Shown here piece after piece: positions 8,651 through 18,124 of a stretch of 64,000 nucleotides of DNA. The notes beneath the pieces were generated by a model. It searched no databases and was not told the origin of the DNA. It was given only the letters and a program-made list of their open reading frames with translations. The DNA lies in NCBI GenBank assembly GCA_002414385.1, contig DHZH01000005.1, positions 190,053 to 254,052 on the forward strand, written 5' to 3'. Each line of letters opens with the position of its first letter. The first letter of the stretch is position 1. Origin of the DNA: Gammaproteobacteria bacterium UBA5109 (lineage in GTDB: Bacteria; Pseudomonadota; Gammaproteobacteria; Pseudomonadales; Pseudohongiellaceae). The position numbers and the translations under genes were made by a program.

Positions 8651-9247
8651 GTGAAGAAAAGCACACTGGGTAAGTTGGGCCTGGCAACCGCAGCCGGATT
8701 ACTGGCCACTGCGGCCAACGCACACTTCAAGCTGAATGAACCGGCCTCATGGATTGTCGAAGATGAACGGGGGGATCCCCAGAAAATAGCTCCTTGCGGT
8801 GGCACAATAGCCGATGGCGGCACCCGCACTGGCCTGGTAACGGATGTTACCGGCGGGGAGATGCTGCGAATTGCCATCGAAGAAACCATCTACCACCCCG
8901 GCCATTACCGCGTTTCCCTGGCCCGCCGCATTAACTGGCTGCCGGAAGATACTGTTCCGACCATGAAAGACACCGACCGGGGTCCACGCTCCGACCGTTT
9001 TGAGATTGATGAAAATCCGCAGGCACCGGTGCTGGTCGATGGGCTGTGGGAAAACTATGAGCGCCGTACTGGCCCTCAGGAAACCGAAGTCCGCATTCCC
9101 AATATTGATTGTGAGGGCTGCTTTCTGCAGGTCGTTCAGTTCATGTCTGATCATCCCGGATTTGGTGAAGGTGGATTTACCTACCACCACTGCGCCATGC
9201 TGAACATCACGGCTGATCCTGAATTACCGATGGATCGCGGCTGGTAG
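8651..9247 (+). CDS. Exported polysaccharide-monooxygenase-like copper protein
   Basis: The chosen start is GTG at 8651, because AGAAGGG lies 8 bases upstream and the product then begins with a normal signal peptide ending ATAANA. Cleavage leaves a mature N-terminal histidine (HFKLNEPASW). This is the hallmark of the copper histidine brace in lytic polysaccharide monooxygenases and related copper carriers. Further cues are an early PQKIAPCGG and a late TYHHCAMLNI, which offer more His ligands and a Cys pair. The length, about 175 mature residues, suits AA10-like or SCE4755-type monooxygenase-like proteins. Whether it oxidises a polymer or only carries copper is open. Exported metallo-hydrolases follow. 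Confidence 0.7.
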   Translation: MKKSTLGKLGLATAAGLLATAANAHFKLNEPASWIVEDERGDPQKIAPCGGTIADGGTRTGLVTDVTGGEMLRIAIEETIYHPGHYRVSLARRINWLPEDTVPTMKDTDRGPRSDRFEIDENPQAPVLVDGLWENYERRTGPQETEVRIPNIDCEGCFLQVVQFMSDHPGFGEGGFTYHHCAMLNITADPELPMDRGW

Positions 9248-9354
9248 GGGATACTGCTGACTGTTTCGACAGATTATCAACAGTGGATTCCAGAATAGCG
9301 CTCTGCCACACTAAGTCCCTGATGTATTACTATTAAACTTTCAGGAGCGGACAC

Positions 9355-10251
9355 ATGTGGCAGAAAGCAACAATTTTAATTGCCTCTCTCCTGTTTCCAG
9401 CGTCTTTAGCGCTGGCGCAGGATGGCGAAATCCAGACCCAGCAGGTCAGTGATAACTTCCATGTTCTCTATGGCCCGGGTGGCAATATCGGGGTTTATAC
9501 CGGTGATGACGGCATTATCGTCGTCGACAATAAATTCGCGCCTTTATCCGGGCAGATCAATGCCGCCATTGACCAGATCAGTGGCGATGACATCAAGTTT
9601 GTCATCAACACCCACTGGCACGGTGACCATACCGGCGGTAATGAAAATTTTGCCGCTGACGGGGCTGTGATTGTGGCACACGAATACGTCTACCGGCGCA
9701 TGAGCATGGAAGTCTTCCTGCCTTTATATAACAGCCGTACCATGCCTTCACCGACGGGTGCCTTGCCGACCGTCACCTTTGCTGATGACATCAGCTTTCA
9801 TTCCGGCAATGAAACCATCACCGCCATTCACGTGCCCAATGCGCATACGGATACCGATTCCATCGTGCATTTTGAGCAGGCCAACATCATTCAGCTGGGT
9901 GACCTCTTGTGGACTGCCGGTTATCCGCGGATTGATGTGCAAAATGGCGGCGGCTCCATTGATGGGGTGATCGATGCCATCGAACTGGCGCTGGAACTTG
10001 CGGACAACGACACCCAGTTTATTTCCGGTCACGGACCGATCCCGCCGCAGGGCAAGCAGGTGGTACAGAATTACGCCTTGATGCTGCGAACCGTGCGTAA
10101 CCGGGTGGCTTCGATGATTGAGCAGGGCATGTCGGAAATGCAGATCATCAATGCACGGCCCACGGAAGAATTTGATGCAGTCTGGGAAGGAGAGAACCCC
10201 TATATCGATGCCGATATGTTTACCCGTATCGTCTATATAAGCCTGATCTGA
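9355..10251 (+). CDS. Exported metallo-beta-lactamase-fold hydrolase
   Basis: 298 residues with a signal peptide cleaved near ALAQ (residue 22). The zinc motif HWHGDH is at residues 87-92, a later His is in PNAHTDTDS and another in ISGHGPI, giving the full metal set of the MBL fold. Members of this type are periplasmic hydrolases of varied and mostly unknown substrate; some accompany PQQ dehydrogenases. Only 8 bases separate it from the next gene, so they probably share a transcript. The fold and location are firm and the substrate is not known. Nothing points to antibiotic resistance. Confidence 0.85.
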   Translation: MWQKATILIASLLFPASLALAQDGEIQTQQVSDNFHVLYGPGGNIGVYTGDDGIIVVDNKFAPLSGQINAAIDQISGDDIKFVINTHWHGDHTGGNENFAADGAVIVAHEYVYRRMSMEVFLPLYNSRTMPSPTGALPTVTFADDISFHSGNETITAIHVPNAHTDTDSIVHFEQANIIQLGDLLWTAGYPRIDVQNGGGSIDGVIDAIELALELADNDTQFISGHGPIPPQGKQVVQNYALMLRTVRNRVASMIEQGMSEMQIINARPTEEFDAVWEGENPYIDADMFTRIVYISLI

Positions 10252-10259
10252 GGTCATCC

Positions 10260-10775
10260 ATGCAAAACACAGCATTGAAAATAATAACAATTTTGGCAGT
10301 GTTACTGGCCCTTTTGCTCGCCGCTTTTAGTTATGGTCTGGTACAAAGCCAGTATCGGGAGGACGCCAATAAACAGTTACTGCTGGATTTTTTTGACTTT
10401 GAAGGCAGTGGCGAGGAACGTATGGAACAGTTTCTGGCAGAAGATTACATTCAGCATAATCCACGCTTTCTGGCCATGGACGAATTTACCGGTGCCAGCG
10501 GCAACCGTGCCTGGGTTGAAGCCCGCCTTGAGGCCCGCGCCAGAGGGGGTATTCCGCTGGTGGATCTGGGCGGTATCCGTCTGAGAGATCCGGTGATTGT
10601 CATGGCCGAGGATGACCTGGTCACGGCAATTTATAAAGGCGATTTACCTGACCCGGACAATCCTGGTGAAACCTATGAAGCCTTTGCCTTTGAAACCTTT
10701 CGCGTGCAGGATGGCAAGTTCACCGAACACTGGGATCAGGTGACCCTTGAGGCGGGCTGGATGGATGTTGACTGA
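10260..10775 (+). CDS. Membrane-anchored SnoaL/NTF2-like protein
   Basis: 171 residues. Residues 5-27 form a hydrophobic anchor or signal (IITILAVLLALLLAAFSYGL). The rest looks like an NTF2/SnoaL-like cone: LLLDFFDFEGSGEERMEQFLAEDYIQHNP at the start, and ENPGETYEAF-like turns before EHWDQVTLEA at the end. Family members bind small molecules or isomerise them and need no metal. The gene follows the MBL hydrolase closely and precedes another MBL protein, so a common periplasmic pathway is likely but not identified. Confidence 0.7.
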   Translation: MQNTALKIITILAVLLALLLAAFSYGLVQSQYREDANKQLLLDFFDFEGSGEERMEQFLAEDYIQHNPRFLAMDEFTGASGNRAWVEARLEARARGGIPLVDLGGIRLRDPVIVMAEDDLVTAIYKGDLPDPDNPGETYEAFAFETFRVQDGKFTEHWDQVTLEAGWMDVD

Positions 10776-10826
10776 TACAATTTTAAAATTAAAAGTCTTA
10801 TACAAGAACAACAACGGAGACACATC

Positions 10827-12311
10827 GTGAAACAATATACATTTCTACGGGGACTTGTGACCCTGGGCTTATTTACCCTGATCATGCCGGCAACAGCACA
10901 GATGTCTGCACAGGACGTGCTGGAAGATACTGCCGAAGCCATGGGCGGCATGAATCGTATCATGCAGGTCGACTCGTTGCTGATGACCGGTTTCAGCCAG
11001 ACCCTGAACCAGGACGGCGGCAGTTCTCCCTCACCGCATCCGAACTCGCCGAAAAAGTGGGCTGCGCAAAATGGCGTGGAACGCTACTTCAACCTGGAAA
11101 GCGGTGAAGCACTGCAACGTCAGCGTCAGGGCTTCCTGTTTCCTTTTGCTTTGCCTTTCGGTCATGCCTGGGCGCTGACATCCCAGGTTCAGGATGGCGT
11201 GGATGCCTTGAATAACCCGCTGATGGCCCTGCGCGTAGCGCTGGAAAGCGAAACCGGTGGTGTCAGTATTGAAGATGACAATATTGTTGTCGAATTCATG
11301 CTGGATAACGGCCAGCATGTCTGGCTGGGCATCAACCAGCTAAACAAACTGCCAGCCTGGGTCCGTTGGCTGGGACCGCACAGTAATCTGGGCGAGGTGA
11401 CATACACAACCTGGTTCACCGGTTACACCCCCTATGACGGCATTCGTCTGCCATCCGGCTTAAGCACGAAAATCGACTGGCGCGACAATGTGGTCACCAG
11501 CTTTCATATCGATGGCTACCAGATCAATGAACCACTGCCCGAGTTTGTCAGTGGTGCTGGTGGCGGCTTCGGCGGTGGTGGAAACCCACAAGTGGTCGTA
11601 ACTGAAGTTGCCGATGGGGTCTGGGATTTACGTGTCGGCAGCAACGGCGGAGCAGTGGTTGAGTTTGCCGATCATCTGGTGATGTTTGAGGCCTATGGTA
11701 ATGAAGCCAATTCACTGGCACGTATCGATGCGGCCAATGAACTGGTACCGGGCAAGGAGCTCACTCACCTGATCATGTCGCATCACCATTTTGATCACAG
11801 CGGCGGTATCCGGGCTGCGGTATCGCGTGGCCTGACCATTATTTCCAAACGCGAAAATGAGGGCATCCTGCGCGAGCTGGTATCACGTCCGGCGCCAAAC
11901 TTTCCCGATGCACTGGCGCGTAATCCACAGCCGCTGGATTTCATTCCGGTTGATGAACACCTGGTGTTAGAGGATGAGATGCGACGCCTGGATGTCTATG
12001 AAGTGGTCAACCACATGCACATGACTGATGCGGTGTTTGCCTACCTGCACGATGAAGACATTCTGATGCAGGGTGACATGTTTGATATCGGCTGGGAATG
12101 GCACTGGTGGAGTGACAACTATCTTGGCAGCGTCGAACATCATGGCCTGGATCCGGAAATTGATATACCGGTTCATGGCAGGGTGACTACTTATGCCGAA
12201 GTTCTTGATAATATTCAGAGCCAGCTGGATGCTGCCATTGAATTTTGTGAAAACAATGTCGCCAGCGGCATTTACATGGCAGGCTGTCCGGTAAATTACA
12301 GCACAGACTAA
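10827..12311 (+). CDS. Exported MBL-fold protein with extra N-terminal domain
   Basis: 494 residues, GTG start at 10827 with ACGGAGA upstream. A signal peptide ends near PATAQ. Residues 30-240 form a domain without a motif I can name. A glycine linker (GAGGGFGGGGN) follows, then an MBL-fold domain with SHHHFDHSGG and later DIGWEWHWWS. The architecture is the same as in the lipoprotein at 16593-18089, including the glycine linker, so the two are paralogues. Exported and probably periplasmic; substrate unknown. It lies in a same-strand run with the sugar dehydrogenase. Confidence 0.8.
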   Translation: MKQYTFLRGLVTLGLFTLIMPATAQMSAQDVLEDTAEAMGGMNRIMQVDSLLMTGFSQTLNQDGGSSPSPHPNSPKKWAAQNGVERYFNLESGEALQRQRQGFLFPFALPFGHAWALTSQVQDGVDALNNPLMALRVALESETGGVSIEDDNIVVEFMLDNGQHVWLGINQLNKLPAWVRWLGPHSNLGEVTYTTWFTGYTPYDGIRLPSGLSTKIDWRDNVVTSFHIDGYQINEPLPEFVSGAGGGFGGGGNPQVVVTEVADGVWDLRVGSNGGAVVEFADHLVMFEAYGNEANSLARIDAANELVPGKELTHLIMSHHHFDHSGGIRAAVSRGLTIISKRENEGILRELVSRPAPNFPDALARNPQPLDFIPVDEHLVLEDEMRRLDVYEVVNHMHMTDAVFAYLHDEDILMQGDMFDIGWEWHWWSDNYLGSVEHHGLDPEIDIPVHGRVTTYAEVLDNIQSQLDAAIEFCENNVASGIYMAGCPVNYSTD

Positions 12312-12350
12312 ATACTATAACTATAGTTACTATTTCCTGAGGGGAGAGCA

Positions 12351-13721
12351 ATGATCAGAAAGAGCATATTCGGATTGAGCCTGTTACTGACAGGCTCTGT
12401 CTATGCGCAGGTGTCCAATAATCCATTTACCACGCCGATTGAAGCGGAAGACGACATTATTCTGGTTGATTATGTTGAGTTCGCCCAATTGCCGGAAATC
12501 CGTGGTGAACAGGCCCGCATGATGCAACTGGTGGATGAGCCGGGTAGCAATCGCATGTTCGTCAATGACATGACCGGGGTGATTTACAGCCTAAGTTATG
12601 ATGGCGAACGGGTGATTGAATATCTCAATGCCGATGATTACGGGGTTCAGGTTTCCTCTGGCAACCGTGAGCAGGGTATGCAAAGTTTTGCTTTTCATCC
12701 GCAGTTTGCCGAAAGCGGAACTCCCGGTTACGGCAAGTTTTACACCTGGACTGACAGCACCAATACCCGGCCGGAACCTGACTATGCCCCCAGTGGCGAA
12801 GGGGATGATCATGATTTAGTCCTGCACGAATGGACAGCCAATAACCCGCTGGCAACAACTTACGATGGTGGCACGCCACGCGAAATGCTGCGTATCCAGC
12901 AACCATTCCGTAACCATAACGGTGGCCAGATTGGTTTTAATACTCTGGCTGAACCGGGTGATGCCGATTTCGGCCTGTTGTATGTTTCCAATGGTGATGG
13001 CGGTTCCGGTGGTGACCCGATGAACATGGCTCAGGATCTGGGTTCAATCTTCGGCAAAATGCTGCGCATCGATCCACTTGGCAATAACGGCCCCAATGGT
13101 GAATACGGCATTCCCTCCGACAACCCTTTTGTTGGCAACAACAGTGCTCTGGATGAAATTTATGCCTACGGCATTCGTAATGCCCAGCACTTTGTCTGGG
13201 ATGCCGATACCGGCATGATGTACCTGTCCGAAATCGGTCAGAACATCGTTGAGGAAATCAGTCCGGTACCGGCTGGTGGCAACCTGGGCTGGAACACCTG
13301 GGAAGCCAGCTACCGTTTTGAAAACGGCGTGATCAACATGAGCAATCCACGAGCTGATGCCAGTGTGACCTATCCGACTGTAGAGTGGGACCATACCGAT
13401 CCGATTCTGCAAAACCGTGGTGCCGCTTCCGGCCTGCTGATTTATCGTGATAACAGAGTCCCGCAGCTGCAAGACACTCTGCTGTTTGCCGACCTGGTCA
13501 GTGGCGAAATTCTCTATGTTGACGCCAATGATATGCCGTCTGACTATCAATCGATTCGCCGGGTGCTGTTCAATGACGGTGGCGAGGGCAAAACACTCTT
13601 GCAACTGATTCAGGAAAACGAAGGCGCCTCACGTGCTGACACCCGTATCGATGCCGGTCCGGATGGTCGTATTTTTGTCCTGAACAAGGGTGACAGCATT
13701 ATCCGGGAATTCGTGCGCTAG
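12351..13721 (+). CDS. Exported PQQ-dependent sugar dehydrogenase family protein
   Basis: 456 residues with a signal peptide (MIRKSIFGLSLLLTGSVYAQ). The protein has the six-bladed propeller pattern of soluble glucose/sorbosone dehydrogenases. Cues are RNHNGGQIGF (active-site His region), YGIRNAQHFVWD, GGNLGWNTWEASY and ASGLLIYRDN. These enzymes use PQQ and calcium in the periplasm to oxidise an aldose or related alcohol. No PQQ biosynthesis gene is in the window. A GGGGAG ribosome-binding site precedes the ATG. It is the last gene of the same-strand run starting at the copper protein. Confidence 0.8.
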   Translation: MIRKSIFGLSLLLTGSVYAQVSNNPFTTPIEAEDDIILVDYVEFAQLPEIRGEQARMMQLVDEPGSNRMFVNDMTGVIYSLSYDGERVIEYLNADDYGVQVSSGNREQGMQSFAFHPQFAESGTPGYGKFYTWTDSTNTRPEPDYAPSGEGDDHDLVLHEWTANNPLATTYDGGTPREMLRIQQPFRNHNGGQIGFNTLAEPGDADFGLLYVSNGDGGSGGDPMNMAQDLGSIFGKMLRIDPLGNNGPNGEYGIPSDNPFVGNNSALDEIYAYGIRNAQHFVWDADTGMMYLSEIGQNIVEEISPVPAGGNLGWNTWEASYRFENGVINMSNPRADASVTYPTVEWDHTDPILQNRGAASGLLIYRDNRVPQLQDTLLFADLVSGEILYVDANDMPSDYQSIRRVLFNDGGEGKTLLQLIQENEGASRADTRIDAGPDGRIFVLNKGDSIIREFVR

Positions 13722-13829
13722 GGTTTATTTCCCGCGCCAGCCTAAGCTGTACAGGGATGTACGCTTTTGGCCTGTCGCAAAAGAATATTTCCCTTTCCCT
13801 TGATCGAGCGAATTACTCCGCCTTACCAG

Positions 13830-15080
13830 TCAGGCACATCTGGCGACCGGAATATCCTGCCAGCGGGTGGTATAGCGCGGCGACATGTAATCACGCTTCA
13901 TGGCCCACTTCGGCTGTATGCCGGCATTCAATAATTTAATGCTGTGTTTACCGTAGCGCTGGTTGACCTGATCCATCACTTGCATCAACTCACGTGACTG
14001 TTCGCTCTGCCGCTCATTAAAAAAATCATTCTGCTCATACTGCCGGGTACGGACATCCAGCAGGCCGATGCCACACTTTTTGTAACGAATATTGGGCCGG
14101 AAAATCTGTGCCAGAGTAGCAGCCGCTGCACTGGCAATCTGCCGCGTGTCATTGGTCAGAAAGGGCAGAGTAATCAGCCGTTGTGGACGCAGGTAACCGA
14201 CCTTGCGGTCAAAACTTTCCAGATAAACCCAGAGCGTAGCCGTGACTCCCTGTTGTCGTCGCAGTTTTTCACAGGCACGATCGGCATACTGACTGATGGC
14301 CTGCTGCAGTTCATGTAACTCAGTAACTTTATAGGAAAAACTGCGGGTACAGATAATCGATTTGCTTGGGGCCGGTTCCAGTGCCAGGTCCATGCAGGCT
14401 TCACCACGTAACTCCCGCAGGGTACGTTCCATGTTGACGCTGAAACGCCGGCGCAGATATTTCGGATTGGTTTCCACCAGTTGCAGGGCCGTATGAATGC
14501 CCAGACGCTGTAAATGTTCACTCAGACGCCTGCCGATTCCCCAGATATCCTCCGGCTTGACCCGCGCCAGTAGCCAGCGCCATTTATGCGGCGTATCCAG
14601 CACGCAAACCCCTTCAAGCTGCGGCATTTTTTTCGCTGCCCGGTTGGCCAGTTTTGCCAGGGTCTTGGTCGGTGCGATACCCACACAGACCGGCATGCGC
14701 ACCTGCTGCCATAGCATGTCACGAATTGCCGCCCCATGCTGCGCGTAATCATCGACATGAATGCGCAGGAAAGCTTCATCGATGGAATACACTTCCATCT
14801 GTGTACAACAGGACTCCAGCAGTTTCATTACCCGTGCGGAAATATCACCGTACAGTTCATAGTTGCTGGAAAAAACATGTACCCGATGTTTTTTGAGTAA
14901 ATGTTTTACCTGGAAGAAGGGGCGCAGGTCCGGGATGTTCAGCACCTTGGCTTCAGCATTGCGGGAAATCACACAGCCGTCATTATTCGACAGCACCACC
15001 AGCGGCTTGCCACGCACTGCCGGATTAAAAATTGCCTCGCAACTGGCGTAAAAGGTGTTGCAGTCTACCAGGGCATACAT
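13830..15080 (-). CDS. umuC: DNA polymerase V catalytic subunit (Y family)
   Basis: 416 residues, close to the E. coli length. The first residues ALVDCNTFYASCE carry the metal-binding Asp of Y-family polymerases. VLSNNDGCVISRN and YSIDEAFLRI add the SxDE motif, and a helix-hairpin-helix thumb (WGIGRRLSEHLQRLGI) follows. A little-finger domain forms the C-terminal third. It makes error-prone lesion bypass possible when paired with processed UmuD. The start overlaps umuD by 16 bases, as usual for this operon. Confidence 0.95.
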   Translation of the reverse strand: MYALVDCNTFYASCEAIFNPAVRGKPLVVLSNNDGCVISRNAEAKVLNIPDLRPFFQVKHLLKKHRVHVFSSNYELYGDISARVMKLLESCCTQMEVYSIDEAFLRIHVDDYAQHGAAIRDMLWQQVRMPVCVGIAPTKTLAKLANRAAKKMPQLEGVCVLDTPHKWRWLLARVKPEDIWGIGRRLSEHLQRLGIHTALQLVETNPKYLRRRFSVNMERTLRELRGEACMDLALEPAPSKSIICTRSFSYKVTELHELQQAISQYADRACEKLRRQQGVTATLWVYLESFDRKVGYLRPQRLITLPFLTNDTRQIASAAAATLAQIFRPNIRYKKCGIGLLDVRTRQYEQNDFFNERQSEQSRELMQVMDQVNQRYGKHSIKLLNAGIQPKWAMKRDYMSPRYTTRWQDIPVARCA

Positions 15081-15496
15081 AGCGAATTCACTGCATGCAG
15101 TACCACGCCCTCAATATTGAGTTCACTCATTTCGGCAATCGGAATAGGGGAATAGGCCGGATTGGCTGCCAGCAGCTGCTTGTTTCTGATGTCGAGAATC
15201 TTGCAGGTCAGCTCACCATCGATGGCGGCAATCACGATGCTGCCCTGCCGCGGACTGGCAGCCCGGTCCACGATCAGCAGGGCGCCATCCTGAATGCCAC
15301 AGCCAGTCATCGAATCACCGCTGGCACGTACAAAATAGGTCGAGGAGGGGTGCCGGATCAGGTATTCATTCAGATCCAGACCGTTCTCAATATAGTCATC
15401 CGCCGGAGAGGGAAAACCGGCCGCAACCTGAGAAGTGAAAAATGGCAGCGGCAGGTAACTCGCCACCTCGGATTTTGCCAGGTGAAAAACTTTCAT
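15065..15496 (-). CDS. umuD: UmuD-type LexA-fold autoprotease
   Basis: 143 residues. A short N-terminal arm ends at the AAG-F cleavage point, where E. coli has Cys-Gly. The Ser nucleophile is in RASGDSMTGCGI and the general-base Lys in DGELTCKIL, so the Ser-Lys dyad is complete. RecA-stimulated self-cleavage would activate the UmuC polymerase. No CTGT-N8-ACAG LexA box is visible in the 150 bases upstream, so SOS control, if present, uses another motif. Confidence 0.93.
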   Translation of the reverse strand: MKVFHLAKSEVASYLPLPFFTSQVAAGFPSPADDYIENGLDLNEYLIRHPSSTYFVRASGDSMTGCGIQDGALLIVDRAASPRQGSIVIAAIDGELTCKILDIRNKQLLAANPAYSPIPIAEMSELNIEGVVLHAVNSLCMPW

Positions 15497-15668
15497 AAGC
15501 GACTACGTGAATTGGCTTTTTATATTCGCTGATTTATCTCAATGCGGCAAGTTAAAAATATATGAAACAAGCCAAACCCTTGAAAATTAAATCACTGACC
15601 ATAATTTTCAACTACAGACGTTTTCATGCTGATTTGCTTTTTTGATAACCATTAAAGAGGTAATGACT

Positions 15669-16373
15669 ATGGAGACACAGCAACGTAATGTTCTTGTCAG
15701 TGTTATTTTTACCGTCCTGATCTGCCTGATTGCCGCACTGGCTTTTTTTACCTGGAACCTGTCCAACGAAGTACAGGCACTGCGTGAAAATAATGCCCAG
15801 CCCGGCAACATTACAAGCCAGGCAGCAGCGAACAACAGTTTCGCAACGACAGAACCCTCAGGACCGGCGCCTGCTGCGCCGAACACTTCCGGCAATAGCC
15901 CGGCTGACCCGGTCGATCCCTTGCCCGGTTTTACCGATCCTTTCAGTAACAACTGGCCCGGCTTTATGGATCCCGGTGGCCAGATCGCGGAGATGCAACG
16001 CCGCATGGATGAACTGATGAATTCCATGACACGGGGTTATCCCTTTTTCAACCAGCAGGACTTTGGTTTTGGATTCAGCAGCAGTCCGACCGTCAGCATG
16101 ACTGAAGACAGCGAGGCTTACCGTGTTGTCATTGAGGTGCCGGAAGGCCAGGAAATCGAGCTCAACACCGAGCTGAACAACAATGTTCTGGTGGTTTCCG
16201 GTTCGGTCAGAAGTCTGCGGGAAGAGGGCAATAGCGGGCTCAGCAGTCGCAGTATGCAGGAAAGCCGTTTTTCCCAGTCCATGCACCTGCCCGGCGACAT
16301 TGATGAAGCTGGCATGACAGTTGACCGGCAGGACAATGAAATTATTGTCACAGTCCCGAAAGCCGTCAACTGA
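15669..16373 (+). CDS. Membrane-anchored Hsp20/alpha-crystallin protein
   Basis: The start at 15669 is preferred over 15642 and 15663, because AAAGAGG lies 8 bases before it. The 234-residue product begins with a transmembrane helix (VLVSVIFTVLICLIAALAFF). A Pro/Asn/Ser-rich linker to about residue 105 and a Met/Phe-rich segment (GYPFFNQQDFGFGF) follow. The C-terminal alpha-crystallin domain has VSMTEDSEAYRVVIEVP, NNNVLVVSG and a closing DNEIIVTVPK strand. Small heat-shock proteins hold unfolded clients. An N-terminal anchor is unusual and would put the domain in the periplasm or at the membrane face. Confidence 0.8.
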   Translation: METQQRNVLVSVIFTVLICLIAALAFFTWNLSNEVQALRENNAQPGNITSQAAANNSFATTEPSGPAPAAPNTSGNSPADPVDPLPGFTDPFSNNWPGFMDPGGQIAEMQRRMDELMNSMTRGYPFFNQQDFGFGFSSSPTVSMTEDSEAYRVVIEVPEGQEIELNTELNNNVLVVSGSVRSLREEGNSGLSSRSMQESRFSQSMHLPGDIDEAGMTVDRQDNEIIVTVPKAVN

Positions 16374-16592
16374 GCGGGACCAATTTTCGGCGGACAGGAA
16401 AAAGTGTCATTTGACACCCGTTCAGTCACGAAATAGAGCGTTCTGTCCGCTGAATACAGCTAAACCATTTGAAAGTGGTTCAATGTCGCTTATATACTCA
16501 TACACCTATGGCTGCTATTCCGTGTTATTCTCAGCCTTTTATTCCACCCAAATACAAATGAAAAATAAAGATATCGATGGAGGTATCTATAT

Positions 16593-18089
16593 ATGCGTAA
16601 CATGCGTACCGCTCTTGTAAGTTTTTCTTCCTTGTTTCTGCTGGCGGCCTGCAGTGGTGAGGAAATGGCCAGCAGTGAGCCCATGCCGGCACCGACTCCA
16701 CCCACAGCCGATGAAGTGCTTGCCGATGTGCAGGCTGCCCTGGGTACTGAAAACCTTTCATCCATTACAGTTTCCGGTGATGCCTGGTCAATCAGAAACA
16801 GTTTCCGCCAGACCCGCACGGCAAGCCCCCCCTGGTTTCCGCGTAATGAAATTATCGGTTACACCCAGACCATTGACCTGGATGCCGGTACTTCACTCGC
16901 ACGTGGTGAGTTCTTTGCCCAGAACCTGTTTTACGATCCACCCACCTGGCAAAACTACACCCAGTACGCGACTGCCGATGATGGCTGGAGCGCACAGTTA
17001 AATACCTGGCTGACACCCTGGGGCTTTATTCAGGGCGCCGAGACTAACGGCGCGACACTATCCATGGAAGACGGCCAGCCGGTGCTGAGCTGGATGTCCC
17101 CGGCAAGTGTTACCTCACCCTCCGGCATGCAGTACACCGTTAATGCCTATATCAATGAGGATAACCTGATCGAAAAAACCGAAACCTGGGTAGAAGATGC
17201 ATTCATGGGCGACATGCATGTCAGCTTCATGTTCAGCAACTATGAAGAAATGGACGGAGTCATGGTACCGACAACAATTGAGCGCTGGCAGGGCGGTGGG
17301 GCCATTTTCGGTATTGGCCTGACTGATGCTGATGCCAATCCAGCTAACCTGATGGCGGCCCTGACTCCGCCTGAAAACACAGGTGGCGGTTTCGGTGGCG
17401 GCGGCAACAACGGCCCTGCACCTGCTCCGGCCGATCTGGTTGAAGAAGTGGCTCCCGGGGTGTGGCAGATTACCGGTGGCTATGGTTCTTTCGTGATTGA
17501 GTTTGAAGATGACCTGGTCGTATTTGAAAGTGGTCAAAGCCCACAGCGTGGCGAAGTCATTCTGGAAGCCGTGGCCTCAATTTCTGACAAGCCGATTCGT
17601 TTTCTGATCAACTCGCATCCGCATTCTGACCACACAGCCGGCCTGATTCCCATTCTGCGGGCAGGTATTCCGCTGATGGTCAGTGAAAACAGCCTGGATT
17701 TCATGAGCATGGCGCTGAACACTCCACGCACCTTGCTGGGTGAAGATCCGCTGAACCCAGAGTTTGAAGTGGCACCAGCCGGCGAAATTACTGTACTGGA
17801 AGATGACATGAACCGACTGGAGATACACCACATTCCGGGATTACATACGGATTCATTGCTGTTCCTGTATATGCCCGAACACAGTCTGGCCATGCAGGCC
17901 GACTTTACAGTCCGCGGTAGTGACGGCAATACCCTGCCTTATGAAGGACAGACTCCGCTGGCACGGGAAATCGCTGAATACATCAATGAAAGTGGTATGC
18001 AGTTCGATACCATGCTCGGCGTTCATGCATCTCCCTATCCTCAGGGGCTGGAAGATGTCCTGATGGCTGTTCCTGAAGACGAACGCTAA
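16593..18089 (+). CDS. MBL-fold lipoprotein with extra N-terminal domain
   Basis: 498 residues with a lipobox (LLAAC, Cys about residue 20) after a short signal, so it is probably attached to a membrane facing the periplasm. An N-terminal domain of about 230 residues is joined by a glycine linker (GGGFGGGGNNGP) to an MBL domain with the motif HPHSDHTAGL. It is a paralogue of 10827-12311. A GGAGG ribosome-binding site precedes the ATG, and a strong terminator follows at 18125. Substrate unknown. Confidence 0.8.
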   Translation: MRNMRTALVSFSSLFLLAACSGEEMASSEPMPAPTPPTADEVLADVQAALGTENLSSITVSGDAWSIRNSFRQTRTASPPWFPRNEIIGYTQTIDLDAGTSLARGEFFAQNLFYDPPTWQNYTQYATADDGWSAQLNTWLTPWGFIQGAETNGATLSMEDGQPVLSWMSPASVTSPSGMQYTVNAYINEDNLIEKTETWVEDAFMGDMHVSFMFSNYEEMDGVMVPTTIERWQGGGAIFGIGLTDADANPANLMAALTPPENTGGGFGGGGNNGPAPAPADLVEEVAPGVWQITGGYGSFVIEFEDDLVVFESGQSPQRGEVILEAVASISDKPIRFLINSHPHSDHTAGLIPILRAGIPLMVSENSLDFMSMALNTPRTLLGEDPLNPEFEVAPAGEITVLEDDMNRLEIHHIPGLHTDSLLFLYMPEHSLAMQADFTVRGSDGNTLPYEGQTPLAREIAEYINESGMQFDTMLGVHASPYPQGLEDVLMAVPEDER

Positions 18090-18124
18090 GCACTTTAGCA
18101 GCAGCTCAAGCTGCATGTTCTTCG

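Noticed and set aside
9355..10251. Beta-lactamase conferring antibiotic resistance
   Set aside because: The MBL fold is shared by many hydrolases; nothing in motif or neighbours points to beta-lactams.
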